Source: Mycobacterium saskatchewanense
GTDB lineage: Bacteria; Actinomycetota; Actinomycetes; Mycobacteriales; Mycobacteriaceae
Assembly: GCF_010729105.1 (NCBI RefSeq)
Contig: NZ_AP022573.1
Coordinates: 1,426,001-1,490,000, forward strand
DNA length: 64,000 nucleotides
Direction of reading: 5' to 3'
The translations under genes were made by a program, and so were the position numbers. The notes under the pieces are model-generated. The model was not told the DNA's origin and searched no databases. It saw only the letters and a list, made by a program, of their open reading frames with translations. Each line of letters begins with the position of its first letter. Position 1 is the stretch's first letter. Positions 33,128-42,234 of this stretch are shown one piece after another.

Positions 33128-34318
33128 TCACCATGACGGGGGCTGGCCGGCGCGGATCCTGGCGACCTCGGTACGGGCGAAGTGCACGCGGTCCGTGTCG
33201 GCGCCGCGCGCGGCGGCCAGCGCGCCGGCGAGATCGTACGCGGCATTGAGAACGTAGCGGGCGCGTTTGCGTTGACGACGGCCGTGCGCGGCCTTGCGGT
33301 ATGCCCGACGGGCCTTGCGCTTTCCGACCAACGCCTCGAGTTCGCTTGCCGTGATCACGTTTCGGGCTTCCTCGGGCGCCATGACGTCGCGCATGAATTC
33401 TCGCTCTCGCGCCACGGTCACGGTGTAGACCCGGGCCGCGATGGCGAGTGCGACGATGATCACCGCGGCGAGCAGACCCAACATCGTGAGGGGGATCGAG
33501 CCCGCGACTGCGGTCAGCGTGTCCCATGCGCCGTGCAGCAGCATCGCCGTAACCATGAGCAGCAGCCCGCGAAACACGCGCCGGGGCTCCGCCGCCCTGC
33601 CCAGCAGATAGATCAGGCCCGCGCAGAAAATCGCGCTGTAAACGATGTGCGCGCCGACGCCGCTCACCATCCGCAACACGATCGTGGCCAGGGATGCACC
33701 CACCTGATTGGCGCCGAATTGCGAGCCCGCCGCCGTCATCGCGTACACGATGTCCTCGACGATCTGGAACCCGAGGCCGATGAATGCCCCGAGGATGAAG
33801 CCGTCGAATGCGGTCCGCACCTGCCGCGGAGCCAGGGCGACCAGGAGCAGCAGTCCGATTCCCTTGGCCGGCTCCTCGACGAACGGCGCCGACAGTCCCG
33901 CACCCCAGTCCAGCGCCCACGCCTGGCCGAACGCCTTCGCGTACAGGGCGAGGATCGCGTCGTTCGCGCTGGCCGCCAAGATCCAGGTCGCGGCGAAACC
34001 GCCCCACAGAAACGCGACGACCATCAGCTTGGCGGGCAGTTTGGCGTAGCGGTCGATGCGCACCGTGAACCACCAGAACAGGGCTGCGTACACCCCGAAC
34101 AACGTGACTGCCAGGCCAAGCGCTTGGCCGTAGGCGTTGTACTCCCGCGCGAGCTGGGAGGCGAAGGCGACCACCCCCGTGGCAACCAGCACCAGGTATC
34201 CCCAGAACGCGAAGTTGCGGGGTTGGTAAAACCTGAATCCCCTGCCCCAACCGGAAAGATCGAGCGCGATTTCGCGGGCCCGATCGAGGTCGCTCGGCGT
34301 CCCGGCCGCGCCCGTCAC
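33128..34318 (-). CDS. PrsW-family intramembrane metalloprotease
   Basis: A 396-residue protein with about nine helices and a basic cytosolic tail. It carries the PrsW signatures: FVEEPAKGIGLLLLVAL (EExxK, residues 148-152), GFQIVEDIVYAM with a conserved Glu, and AMLLHGAWDTLTAV with the late His. In Bacillus PrsW cleaves an anti-sigma factor. The ATG overlaps the stop of the upstream single-helix gene by four bases (ATGA). I infer that this partner could be a substrate or cofactor. Confidence 0.85.
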   Translation of the reverse strand: MTGAAGTPSDLDRAREIALDLSGWGRGFRFYQPRNFAFWGYLVLVATGVVAFASQLAREYNAYGQALGLAVTLFGVYAALFWWFTVRIDRYAKLPAKLMVVAFLWGGFAATWILAASANDAILALYAKAFGQAWALDWGAGLSAPFVEEPAKGIGLLLLVALAPRQVRTAFDGFILGAFIGLGFQIVEDIVYAMTAAGSQFGANQVGASLATIVLRMVSGVGAHIVYSAIFCAGLIYLLGRAAEPRRVFRGLLLMVTAMLLHGAWDTLTAVAGSIPLTMLGLLAAVIIVALAIAARVYTVTVAREREFMRDVMAPEEARNVITASELEALVGKRKARRAYRKAAHGRRQRKRARYVLNAAYDLAGALAAARGADTDRVHFARTEVARIRAGQPPSW

Positions 34319-34977
34319 TGTTTGTCCTCTCCGCCACGGTTGATGCTGCGCATCATCCGGACAACGGTCGTCGTGGGCTCCGCAGCGCCATCAGATGGTC
34401 TGGTCGCCTCCGCCTCCACGCCGCGTCCCTCGAAGACGAACGCGGCGATGATGCCGCCCTTCTGTGGTCCGGTGATCCGCGCCGTCGTGCCCTGCTTTCC
34501 TTCTTCGGTGACGATGGTGGTGCGCCGGCCGGTCACGTGGACGCCGCGACCTCGGTTCAGCGCGTCGGTGGTTTTCTCGATCTGATCGAGCAGGGCGTTG
34601 GCGTCTCCCTGGAATGGCGCCGTGCGCACGGTGAATGTCACGTCCCCGTTCACCACGGTCGCGTGGTCGGGGTACTCCCCGGACAGCGGTCCGCGGCCGG
34701 CGCGCAGCCCGGACGTGATGCCCCAGCCGGCGTCGGGAACGAATGTCACGTCGCCCTGCAGTTCCATGACGTCGCCGGCCCTGACCAGGTCGTGGTACGG
34801 CACCGCCGCGTTGACCAGCGGCAACACCACGGCCATGACGGCGGCTACCGCGAACACCGTTAGTGTCGGCGCTATCGTGCGCCGATCCAGGCCGAGCCAC
34901 CGCTGATCGGCGGGCACCCAGCCGTCGGCGGGTTCGAACTTCGGCGCCGAGGCCACCGGTTGCGGGCCATTCGACAT
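34315..34977 (-). CDS. Single-pass membrane protein coupled to PrsW
   Basis: A 220-residue protein, MSNGPQPVASAPKFEPADGWVPADQRW at its start. One transmembrane segment (TIAPTLTVFAVAAVMAVVLPLV, residues about 37-58) is followed by an extracytoplasmic domain. That domain contains AGDVMELQGDVTFVPDAGWGI, DVTFTVRTAPFQGDANALLDQIEKT and GKQGTTARITGPQKGG. I do not recognise the domain. The four-base overlap with the PrsW gene implies a shared role. Confidence 0.7.
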   Translation of the reverse strand: MSNGPQPVASAPKFEPADGWVPADQRWLGLDRRTIAPTLTVFAVAAVMAVVLPLVNAAVPYHDLVRAGDVMELQGDVTFVPDAGWGITSGLRAGRGPLSGEYPDHATVVNGDVTFTVRTAPFQGDANALLDQIEKTTDALNRGRGVHVTGRRTTIVTEEGKQGTTARITGPQKGGIIAAFVFEGRGVEAEATRPSDGAAEPTTTVVRMMRSINRGGEDKQ

Positions 34978-35209
34978 GGCGTGCTTCCGACCTTTCTTCG
35001 TCGTACGGACCCCTCTGATGCCGTTCTTGGTCGACAGTAGCGGCGGCACAAAGTGCCCTCCCCGACCGTCGCGCAATCCGCGACGGGCCCACGGGGTGTG
35101 ACCGTTGGCAGTCGGGCAGGTGACTTTCGGCCCGAGTGGCGCTCCGTGGTCCGGGTCCAGAGTTGACACGGTGCCGCTACGGCGCAGTACGGGATGGAGG
35201 AGCCAGCAA

Positions 35210-35602
35210 ATGTTCCGCTCAGGTTCGACGCCGCGCCGATTGGTAGCGAGCGCGATGGGTGCCGCGGCACTGACCGGCACGCTGTGGGGCGCCGCCGCCG
35301 GAATCGCCACGGCTGATGCGCCGCCTCGCCCCCCCAACTGCACGTCCGCGGACGTGGCCGGTGTCGCGACGGGTGTCGGGGCAGCGTTGACGACCTACCT
35401 CTTCGCACACCCGGAGCTGAACGCGTTCTACACCGGACTGCAGGATCAACCGAAAGACCGGATCCACGAGGAAGTGCAGAACTACTTCAACGCCCACCCG
35501 GAGGAGCAAGCCGATCTCGAGAACATCCGCCAGCCGCTGGCCGCCATCAGGCAACGTTGCCGGTGGACACTGTTGCTCGGCGAGAGCAGCGCGACTCCTT
35601 GA
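35210..35602 (+). CDS. Secreted haem-binding (hemophore-like, Rv0203-family) protein
   Basis: A 130-residue protein. A signal peptide (RRLVASAMGAAALTG through the Ala-rich ATADA cleavage area) precedes a small helical domain. The domain runs from NCTSADVAGVATGVGAALTTYLFAHPELNAFY to NIRQPLAAIRQRCRW, with two Cys positioned for a disulphide, as in Rv0203. Such proteins carry haem outside the cell towards MmpL3/MmpL11. GGAGGAG precedes the ATG. No mmpL gene is near. Confidence 0.8.
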   Translation: MFRSGSTPRRLVASAMGAAALTGTLWGAAAGIATADAPPRPPNCTSADVAGVATGVGAALTTYLFAHPELNAFYTGLQDQPKDRIHEEVQNYFNAHPEEQADLENIRQPLAAIRQRCRWTLLLGESSATP

Positions 35603-35759
35603 GTGGTCATGAGGTGAAGGAGATGCCTAATTGAGGCCGCCACCGCCTTTTGAATTCAAGCCGACGCTTGGTTCAATTCGAGCAACATCACTGTCGGAAG
35701 TGTTGAACGACAACGGATCTTGCTAGCTCGCCCGCGCCGTCGGCGACACGTCCGACGAC

Positions 35760-35881
35760 ATTGAACACCGCCGCACCCGGCCGTACCGACCCACGGCAAA
35801 GCAGAAAGCTTTCATCGCACCCTGGCCAATGGATGGGCCTACGCCTGGCTCTACACCCGCCATGCCCAACGCCGGCCCTGA
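35760..35881 (+). mobile_element. IS481-type transposase fragment (degenerate)
   Basis: Two frames read IEHRRTRPYRPT and, after a one-base shift, HGKAESFHRTLANGWAYAW followed by LYTRHAQRRP and a stop. This is the end of the rve integrase core of IS481-family transposases, where HRRTRPYRPxTNGKxERFHRTLAxGWAY is conserved. Only this 3' piece remains and it is frameshifted. The gap 35603-36156 holds it and the operator sites near the cupin gene; no other gene is seen. Confidence 0.75.
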
Positions 35882-36143
35882 ATTCCCCACCGTCGAGCTG
35901 ACAGATGCATTGTTATCTCTATGCCTACTAGGCACGGGCCCCTGACAGGGTCGAGCGTTACGACTCGCGTTGATCCGTGACTATCCGTAGCCATCCCCCG
36001 GGTCGCCTACCAGCGGACCCCGCGCCTCCGAGAGAGATCGTTTCTATGCGGTGGATGCAATTAATGGCGTTCTACTAATCGATGAGATTCCAGAAAAACC
36101 GCCGCGACTGGGGGGAACGACCACCTACCACGCCTCAGTCCGA

Positions 36144-36157
36144 TAGAATCGCTTCTA
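36144..36157. promoter_or_regulatory. LacI-type operator site 1 (TAGAATCGCTTCTA)
   Basis: A 14-mer palindrome with one mismatched pair and a central CG. It overlaps the first base of the cupin start codon, so bound repressor would block initiation. A second half-site, ATCGTTTCTAT, lies about 110 bases upstream (36037-36047). Both match the site family found across 44-58 kb. Confidence 0.6.
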
Positions 36158-36501
36158 TGACCCAGCTTCTCGCCAACGTGTTTGCCGTTGACCTCGAACC
36201 AGAAAGTTACGTGTCGGTAGAGGACGGTACGCCCGTTCGCACCGGTGCCCATTTCGTCTCTGAGCTCGCCGGCGCGGCCGTCGGCGTGTGGGGTGCCGAG
36301 GTGGGCCACATCGGCGCCGTCACAACCGACGAGATCTTTGTGATTCTCGAAGGGCGTGCGGAGATCACTTTCGAGGACACCAAGGAGACGATCACCGCCG
36401 GCCCCGGCGACGTCGTGCGCCTGTTCGCGGGCCAGCGGAACTCCTGGAAGACCATCGACCCAATTCGCAAGGTTTCGTTCTACGTGCCTCCCGCGGAATA
36501 A
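36157..36501 (+). CDS. Cupin_3 (DUF861/EutQ-like) cupin protein
   Basis: A 114-residue single cupin. It has GVWGAEVGHIGAVTTDEIFVILEGRAEITFED (first motif, with few His), then GPGDVVRLFAGQRNSWKTIDPIRKVSFYV (second motif). The W-x-x-x-x-x-x-R-K-V-x-F-Y-V ending is typical of the DUF861 cupins, some of which act on ureide-type compounds. Metal ligands are incomplete, so it could be a binding protein. An operator of the LacI-type family covers its start, which ties it to the island at 41-61 kb. Confidence 0.75.
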   Translation: MTQLLANVFAVDLEPESYVSVEDGTPVRTGAHFVSELAGAAVGVWGAEVGHIGAVTTDEIFVILEGRAEITFEDTKETITAGPGDVVRLFAGQRNSWKTIDPIRKVSFYVPPAE

Positions 36502-36781
36502 ACCCGTGCCGTAGTGTCCGGGCTGCATTCTCCTCGAGCACTGGGCATTTGGGAATGCACGCCAACGCGGCGCTATTCCCCGCTGTACGTCTGCGGCCAC
36601 GCCGAACCGATCCCAGCAGATGTCGATGCACCAGTGCAGACATGCTCTGATCGCGCTCCTCCGACGCACGTTTCGCCCGACTGGAAATACCGCGAGATGA
36701 AGCGTGTAGCGCCCGGACCGAACCGCAACCAGCCGGATAGGGTTGCTGCCGGGCGCACGCTGCCCCGGAAGAAGCGGCAGC

Positions 36782-37267
36782 GCCGAAGTCATACCGGTCT
36801 TTGACCCGTCCACCGACGAGCAGATCACCGAGCTCACCAACGGTGCGAAAGCGTCCGCGGGATCGCGTATTTAGTCGGCGCTGCCCGATTGCGGGCCGAC
36901 GAGGGTGCCTTGGCGGCTCTGAGACCCGATCAACCAGAACCCGGAACCCCTCGTCGGGCTGGAATTGCGCAGCGGCGGCATCTGGCTGGTCCGGGCCGAG
37001 ACGGAGGCGGCCGTAGGCGCGATGGCAATCCCGGTGGCCCCCGGCATCGTGTGGAGCGCGCGTTCTCTATGTCCTCGACGGCACGGTGATGGCCGCGAAT
37101 GCGATGAAGATGGACGTCCGGAAGGTAGAGGGCACCACGAGCGGTCCGGTGATCAGCCGGAAGCAGCTCAACGCACGCTCGGCTGCCTCGAGCAGGGCAA
37201 GACAGCGGGCACACAGATCGTCACAGGCGCGCGTGGCCCCGATCCAAGGCCCACCCGGCGGTCGTGA
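36782..37267 (+). pseudogene. Aldehyde dehydrogenase pseudogene
   Basis: Scattered frames recall an aldehyde dehydrogenase. AEVIPVFDPSTDEQITELT near 36782 is like the family N-terminus. SGPVISRKQLNAR near 37140 and LGCLEQGKTAGTQIVTGARG near 37180 match the GPxISxxQxxRVLxYIxxGxxxGAxxVTGG region. Frames shift between the blocks and the catalytic core is missing. The rest of the gap 36502-37616 shows no intact gene. Confidence 0.55.
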
Positions 37268-37616
37268 CAACCTCGATCGGAGATGAGTCGCCGGAGCCGA
37301 GAATCGATTCTTGTTTGGTTCGACCCGCTTGGCCGCCGTAGGCACCGTGCGCGGGCAGCCCAGAGTCATGAGGCGGCCCCGGCGTGTTAAATCTACAGAC
37401 CAGAAACGTTACGACTGCGGCCAAACATCGCGCGCTGTGGTTATCTGTTCACCACGGGCAACAAACACCGGCGAGCAGGATTCCAGTGCTCGCGAGGGAC
37501 ATCTCCGACCAGAGTCGCCGAGGGGTGTCCCAGACAATCGTTCGGAAAAGACTGCATCATCAGAACCAGGGTGGAAACGATTATGGACGAGTTCCACCGC
37601 ACGAATGGAGGCAACC

Positions 37617-37922
37617 ATGTCTATGCCATATGTCAACACCCAGCCGGAGTCATTGTCGGCGGCGGCCGGCAGCTTGAGTGCGATTGGCTCGTCGGTCAAT
37701 TCGCAGAACGCGGCGATCGCAACGACCACCACCGGCTTGGCTCCCGCGGCCGCCGACGAGGTTTCGGCGCTGACTGCTGCCCAGTTCGCCGCGCACGGCC
37801 AGATCTACCAGCAGGTCAGCGCCCAAGCCGCAGCGATCCATGCGATGTTCGTGCAGACGCTCGGCATCAGTGCGGGTTCCTACGAGGCGACCGAGGCGGC
37901 GAACGCCGCAGCCGTCGGCTAG
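37617..37922 (+). CDS. PE-family protein
   Basis: A 101-residue PE protein, close to the bare PE-domain length. It runs MSMPYVNTQPESLSAAAGSL to AGSYEATEAANAAAVG, with the YxxxD/E-type export signal (YEATE) near the end. GGAGG lies upstream of the ATG. PE proteins form helical dimers with PPE partners and leave through ESX type VII secretion. The two PPE genes downstream, starting 181 bases later, are the likely partners. Confidence 0.9.
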   Translation: MSMPYVNTQPESLSAAAGSLSAIGSSVNSQNAAIATTTTGLAPAAADEVSALTAAQFAAHGQIYQQVSAQAAAIHAMFVQTLGISAGSYEATEAANAAAVG

Positions 37923-38102
37923 CTGCGATCCGGACCATTCGCGAATGCGTGGCACGGCGCATGCCTGACGGCGCCGGCCCCATTCGTCGGTTCCGCGACA
38001 GCACGTTGGCTACGTGGCTTGGTAACGGACAGGTTTCGAGTGGTCATGCACCAAGCACGGTCGCGATGAGAACCCCAGCCAAACCTAAAAGGAGTGTTAG
38101 AA

Positions 38103-39476
38103 GTGGACTTTGGTGCGTTGCCGCCGGAGATCAATTCGGCGCGGATGTACACCGGTGCCGGAGCGGCGCCGATGATGGCAGCCGCATCGGCATGGGATGG
38201 TGCGGCCGCCGAACTAAGCTGGGCCGCAGCGTCGTATCAGTCGGTGGTCTCTGAGCTCACTGGTAGCTCCTGGCTGGGTGCGTCGTCGGCGTCGATGGCC
38301 GACGCGGCATCGCCGTTCGTGGCGTGGATGAATACCACTGCCGCCCAGGCGGAGACGACGGCCAACCAGGCTCGATCGGCCGCTGCGGCCTACGAGGCGG
38401 CCTTCGCCGCCACGGTTCCCCCGCCGGTGATCGAGGCAAACCGGACCCTGCTGGCTGCGTTGGTGGCGACGAACATTCTCGGTCAGAACACGAGCGCGAT
38501 TGCGGCGACCGAGGCCGAGTACGCCGAGATGTGGGCTCAGGATGCGACGGCGATGTATGGCTACGCCGCGTCTTCCGCGGCGGCGACCCAGTTGTCGACT
38601 TTTATCCCGGCACAACAGAATACGAACGAGGCCGGGATGAGCGAGCAGGCTGCGGCAGTAAGCCAAGCGACCTCGACGTCGGCGGCGACCGATACGTCGA
38701 GCTTGCAGGAGCTGTTGTCGAGCGTGCCCGAGGCGCTGTCACAACTGTCGTCGAATGTGCTCTACGATCCGATGACCTGGCTGGAGAACTTCTTGGCTCT
38801 TCCTCTGCCGGCAGCCATCAATGAGTTCGCCTACTCTGTTGGATCCGACTCGACGGCGCTCAGTGGAATTGCCTTCTTGGCGTCCATCTTCCCCTTCTTC
38901 GTGGCCCCGTTGATGGCGCTGGCGGTGCCGGCCGAGACCGCGGCGACCGCTGCGGATTCGGTTACGGGGCCGGTAGCTGGGTCGACGCTGGTCGGTTCGG
39001 GGAGCTCCGGTGCGGGAGCGTCGGCGGCCCTGGGTGAATCAGTGCCGGTCGGTGGTTTGTCGGTGCCGCCCTCGTGGGGTACGGCGATGGGACCGGAAGT
39101 TCGTCTGGTGTCCGCGGCGTTTCCGGCGGCTGGTCTGCCGACGATGCCCGAAGCGGCCTTGGGCTCACCGGGCTTGTTCGGTGGCGGGATGCCGCCGCTG
39201 GGGAGCGTGGTCAACGCGCCGCGGGGCAGTGAGGCGGGATCGGAGTCTGACCCGCGGGCCAAGGCCAGAGCACGCCCCGCCGGACAGCCGAGCGATCCTC
39301 TGCGCGCCATCATGTGGCAGGAGCAGCCGTCGAAGCTGGTCCGCGCGGCGGGTAGTGACAGCGAATTGGGCGACCGTGAACGCGATGAGCTTGACGAGCT
39401 ACGCAGAGCGATCGCTGAGGTGGCGGGTGAACGTGATGCGGCGGCGAAGTTGATCAGGGAGGCGATTCAGCCATGA
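38103..39476 (+). CDS. PPE-family protein (SVP subgroup) with coiled-coil tail, copy 1
   Basis: A 457-residue protein. AAAGGAG and homology favour the GTG at 38103 ([16 protein letters not shown]). Residues 1-180 form the PPE domain, with WLG near 60 and [20 protein letters not shown] Ser/Thr/Ala linker and a hydrophobic region follow. The SVP motif [10 protein letters not shown] lies near residue 320. After that comes a basic stretch and a charged coiled coil ([21 protein letters not shown]). The tail is unusual for this subgroup. The stop overlaps the next PPE start (ATGA). Confidence 0.9.
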   Translation: MDFGALPPEINSARMYTGAGAAPMMAAASAWDGAAAELSWAAASYQSVVSELTGSSWLGASSASMADAASPFVAWMNTTAAQAETTANQARSAAAAYEAAFAATVPPPVIEANRTLLAALVATNILGQNTSAIAATEAEYAEMWAQDATAMYGYAASSAAATQLSTFIPAQQNTNEAGMSEQAAAVSQATSTSAATDTSSLQELLSSVPEALSQLSSNVLYDPMTWLENFLALPLPAAINEFAYSVGSDSTALSGIAFLASIFPFFVAPLMALAVPAETAATAADSVTGPVAGSTLVGSGSSGAGASAALGESVPVGGLSVPPSWGTAMGPEVRLVSAAFPAAGLPTMPEAALGSPGLFGGGMPPLGSVVNAPRGSEAGSESDPRAKARARPAGQPSDPLRAIMWQEQPSKLVRAAGSDSELGDRERDELDELRRAIAEVAGERDAAAKLIREAIQP

Positions 39477-40873
39477 GCGTAGGCGATTTCGGGGCGTTAC
39501 CGCCGGAGATCAATTCGGCGCGGATGTATGCCGGTGCGGGAGCGGAGCCGATGATGGCTGCGGCGTCGGCCTGGGACAGTGTTGCTGCGGAGCTGAGTTC
39601 GGCAGCCGAGTCGTATCAGGCGACGGTTAACGAGTTGACCGACGGATCGTGGCTGGGTTCGTCTTCGCAGTCGATGGCCGCTGCGGCTGCGCCGTTTGTG
39701 GCGTGGATGAACACCACGGCCACCAAGGCTGAGGTGACGGCTGGTCAGGCTCGGTCGGCTGCTGCGGCCTACGAGGAGGCGTTTGCAGCCACGGTGCCGC
39801 CGCCGGTGATCGAGGCAAACCGGACACTGTTAGCCGCATTGATCGCCACAAATACGTTGGGCCAGAACGCGACCGCGATCGCGGCTACCGAATCGCAGTA
39901 TGCGGAAATGTGGGCCCAAGACGCCGAGGCGATGTACGGCTACGCCGCATCGTCGGCCTCGGCGAGCCAAGTGCCGATGTTCACCTCGGCCCAGCAGAAC
40001 ACCAGCGACTCCGGGACGACCGACCAGGCCGCTGCCACGACTGCGGCGACCAGCTCGTCGACGGGATCGACCAGCGCGTCGGTGGCGAACAACATCTTGG
40101 ACGATATCAGTAATGCGCTGACGAACTTCGCTTCAGGAAACGGCCCGGTGTCAGGATGGCTGTTGAACACGTTGAATGGTCCTCTCATATCGGGCTTCAA
40201 CGATTTGACCACGATTACTAGCGGAGACTCGTACTTTCTCAGTGGCACAACCTTTCTCGCTTCAGGTGTCGGATTCATCATCAGCCCGATGATCAACGCG
40301 GCCGAGGGGCCGCTCGTGGCTGCGGCGTCGGCAGCGCCGGCGGTGGAGGCGCCGGCCGCAGCGGCGGCCGGTCTGGCGAGTTCGACCGAACCACAGGTGC
40401 CCGGCGCGACAGCGTCGGCGGGAGGTGCGGCGTCGGCGGCCCTGGGCGAGGCGAAGTCGATCGGCAGTTTGTCGACGCCGCCTTCGTGGGGCGGCTCCTC
40501 ACCGGCGATTCGCCTCGCTTCGACCGCGGTGCCGATGGCGACCCTCGACACATTGCCCGCGGCTAGGCTGGGCGGTAACGGTTTCTTCGGTGGGCTCCCG
40601 CCGGTGGCCAGCGTCGTCAACGCCCCACGGGGTGGCGGTGCTCAGCCGGGCTCCGAACGCAGCAGACAACGCGCCAGAGCCGGCGCTAGCGATCACGACG
40701 AAGCGCCCGGCATGCCGGGGCAGCCCAGGCACGTCTCCGTCGCCAAGAATACGGAGGCCGACGCCAACCGCGACGAACTGAACACGCTCCGCAAGGCCCT
40801 CGCCGACCTTACTCGAGAACGCGACATCCTCAAACGCACCGCCAGCTTCATGATTCAAGAGGCCCGGAAGTAG
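39473..40873 (+). CDS. PPE-family protein (SVP subgroup) with coiled-coil tail, copy 2
   Basis: A 466-residue protein, translationally coupled to copy 1 and highly similar to it over the PPE domain ([40 protein letters not shown]). The SVP-type motif is [11 protein letters not shown]. The C-terminal tail [19 protein letters not shown] continues [16 protein letters not shown]. It looks like the leucine-zipper end of IS3-type OrfA transposition proteins. The pair probably arose by tandem duplication. Export by ESX-5 with the PE protein upstream is inferred. Confidence 0.9.
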   Translation: MSVGDFGALPPEINSARMYAGAGAEPMMAAASAWDSVAAELSSAAESYQATVNELTDGSWLGSSSQSMAAAAAPFVAWMNTTATKAEVTAGQARSAAAAYEEAFAATVPPPVIEANRTLLAALIATNTLGQNATAIAATESQYAEMWAQDAEAMYGYAASSASASQVPMFTSAQQNTSDSGTTDQAAATTAATSSSTGSTSASVANNILDDISNALTNFASGNGPVSGWLLNTLNGPLISGFNDLTTITSGDSYFLSGTTFLASGVGFIISPMINAAEGPLVAAASAAPAVEAPAAAAAGLASSTEPQVPGATASAGGAASAALGEAKSIGSLSTPPSWGGSSPAIRLASTAVPMATLDTLPAARLGGNGFFGGLPPVASVVNAPRGGGAQPGSERSRQRARAGASDHDEAPGMPGQPRHVSVAKNTEADANRDELNTLRKALADLTRERDILKRTASFMIQEARK

Positions 40874-40970
40874 CGACCGGTAGCGCTGGGCGCGCCCGGG
40901 CCCGCGGTCAGTACGCGGGTGCGGCCACCCAAAAGGACGACGCAGCGCCGGAGCTCGGGTTGTGGTGCGA

Positions 40971-41012
40971 GTGCGGTGAGTCGGGGCGAACGTGCGGTGA
41001 GTCGGGGCGAAC
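40971..41012 (+). repeat. Two perfect tandem copies of a 21-bp unit
   Basis: GTGCGGTGAGTCGGGGCGAA plus a final C occurs at 40971-40991 and again at 40992-41012. It lies in the 443-base gap 40874-41316 behind the PPE pair, which holds no gene. Confidence 0.7.
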
Positions 41013-41182
41013 GTCAGTGCATCACCGGTATGGAGCATGTGCCGCTGATCGTCGAGGGCGACTTCGAGCGGTCCGCTCGGGACGATCACGCACCCTTCCT
41101 CGGCGACGCCGCGCGTAGGGTTCGCTTTCGGATCCCGCTCCTTCGGTCTCACCGCTCTGCGGCGTGAGCAACTAGCCCTCGA

Positions 41183-41202
41183 CGGTCCCGGCGCGGGGAC
41201 CG
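41183..41202. terminator. Hairpin between the PPE and ribokinase transcripts
   Basis: CGGTCCC (41183-41189) and GGGACCG (41196-41202) form a 7-base stem with a 6-base loop. It sits between two convergent transcription units and could end either one. Confidence 0.4.
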
Positions 41203-41316
41203 CACCTCGCTCGACCTGCGAGAGGGCTTTCCGACAGGGCTGCCATGCACGGTATCGCCACGATTCCAGGCCCGGATATCGTCGAGCGGTCCGTCGGGCG
41301 AGCGCTGGCCGTGAGA

Positions 41317-42228
41317 TCAGCTGATCTTCAAAATTCCGCGCGCGCCGACGCTTTCCACTGATCTGGCCGCGGCACGATTGGCCTCCGTGGCGGCGACCTC
41401 GATAGGGTCACCCTCTGCCAGTCTCGCTGCAAACACGCCGTTGAAATTATCGCCCGCGCCCGTTGTGTCGACGACGTCGACCTCGACCGGTTCGATGTGG
41501 ACCGGATGCATACCCGGTCGGCATACGACGACGCCTTCACCGCCCATCGTCACCACGACCGGCGCTCTGGTGTACTCGCATACACCCATGGCTGCCGAGC
41601 GAATGTCGCTGAAATCGACGCCTACTCGCGTGGCGAGTTGACGGCACTCCCCCGAGTTGGGGGTCAGAATGGGTCTGTAGGCAAGCGCTTCGAGCACCTC
41701 GTCGATCGGCGGCGCGGGGTTGAGAACACACGTGGCACCGATCAGACTGGCATACTTCACCGCGGCCAGAACCGCTTCACCGGCTATCTCGGTGCTGATG
41801 AGGACGCAGTCACATGGCCGGATCTCCGACCGCAGACTTTCGGTGACCGCGCGGGCGCTGACCTCCGCGTTGGCTCCCGCCCCGACGGCTATCTGGTTCT
41901 CACCCGATTCGTCGACGACAATCAACGCCAGCCCGGTACTGGTGCCGTCGCATCGATTCACGCGTTGCGTGTCGACCTGGCAGGAATTCAGATCCGCCAG
42001 CGCCAGTTGGCCGTTCGCATCATTTCCCACCGCGCCGATGAGCACCACATGGGCGCCCGCGCGGGCGGCAGCGACCGCAGCGTTGGCGCCCTTGCCACCA
42101 CCATGATGCTCGGCATGATCACCGACAACCGTCTCGCCCGGGTTCGGCAGGCGTCTCGTCTTGATCACCACGTCGACGTTGATCGCTCCGACCACGTACA
42201 CCGTTGGCCGCGATGTCGTCTCAACCAT
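41317..42228 (-). CDS. rbsK: Ribokinase (PfkB family)
   Basis: A 303-residue sugar kinase. VVGAINVDVVIKTRRLPNPGET is the ribokinase N-terminus (substrate-binding NxD), HHGGGKGANAAVAAARAGA is the GGKGAN motif, and VDVVDTTGAGDNFNGVFAARL is the PfkB active-site motif with the catalytic base Asp. The family phosphorylates ribose at O5. It follows the LacI gene by six bases on the same strand. In this island it would return ribose from the nucleoside hydrolase to ribose-5-phosphate for the nearby PRPP synthetase. Confidence 0.9.
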   Translation of the reverse strand: MVETTSRPTVYVVGAINVDVVIKTRRLPNPGETVVGDHAEHHGGGKGANAAVAAARAGAHVVLIGAVGNDANGQLALADLNSCQVDTQRVNRCDGTSTGLALIVVDESGENQIAVGAGANAEVSARAVTESLRSEIRPCDCVLISTEIAGEAVLAAVKYASLIGATCVLNPAPPIDEVLEALAYRPILTPNSGECRQLATRVGVDFSDIRSAAMGVCEYTRAPVVVTMGGEGVVVCRPGMHPVHIEPVEVDVVDTTGAGDNFNGVFAARLAEGDPIEVAATEANRAAARSVESVGARGILKIS

Positions 42229-42234
42229 GGCGGG

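Noticed and set aside
36514..36804. Short frame between the cupin gene and the ALDH remnant
   Set aside because: Cys- and Arg-rich with no motif; it lies in decayed DNA.
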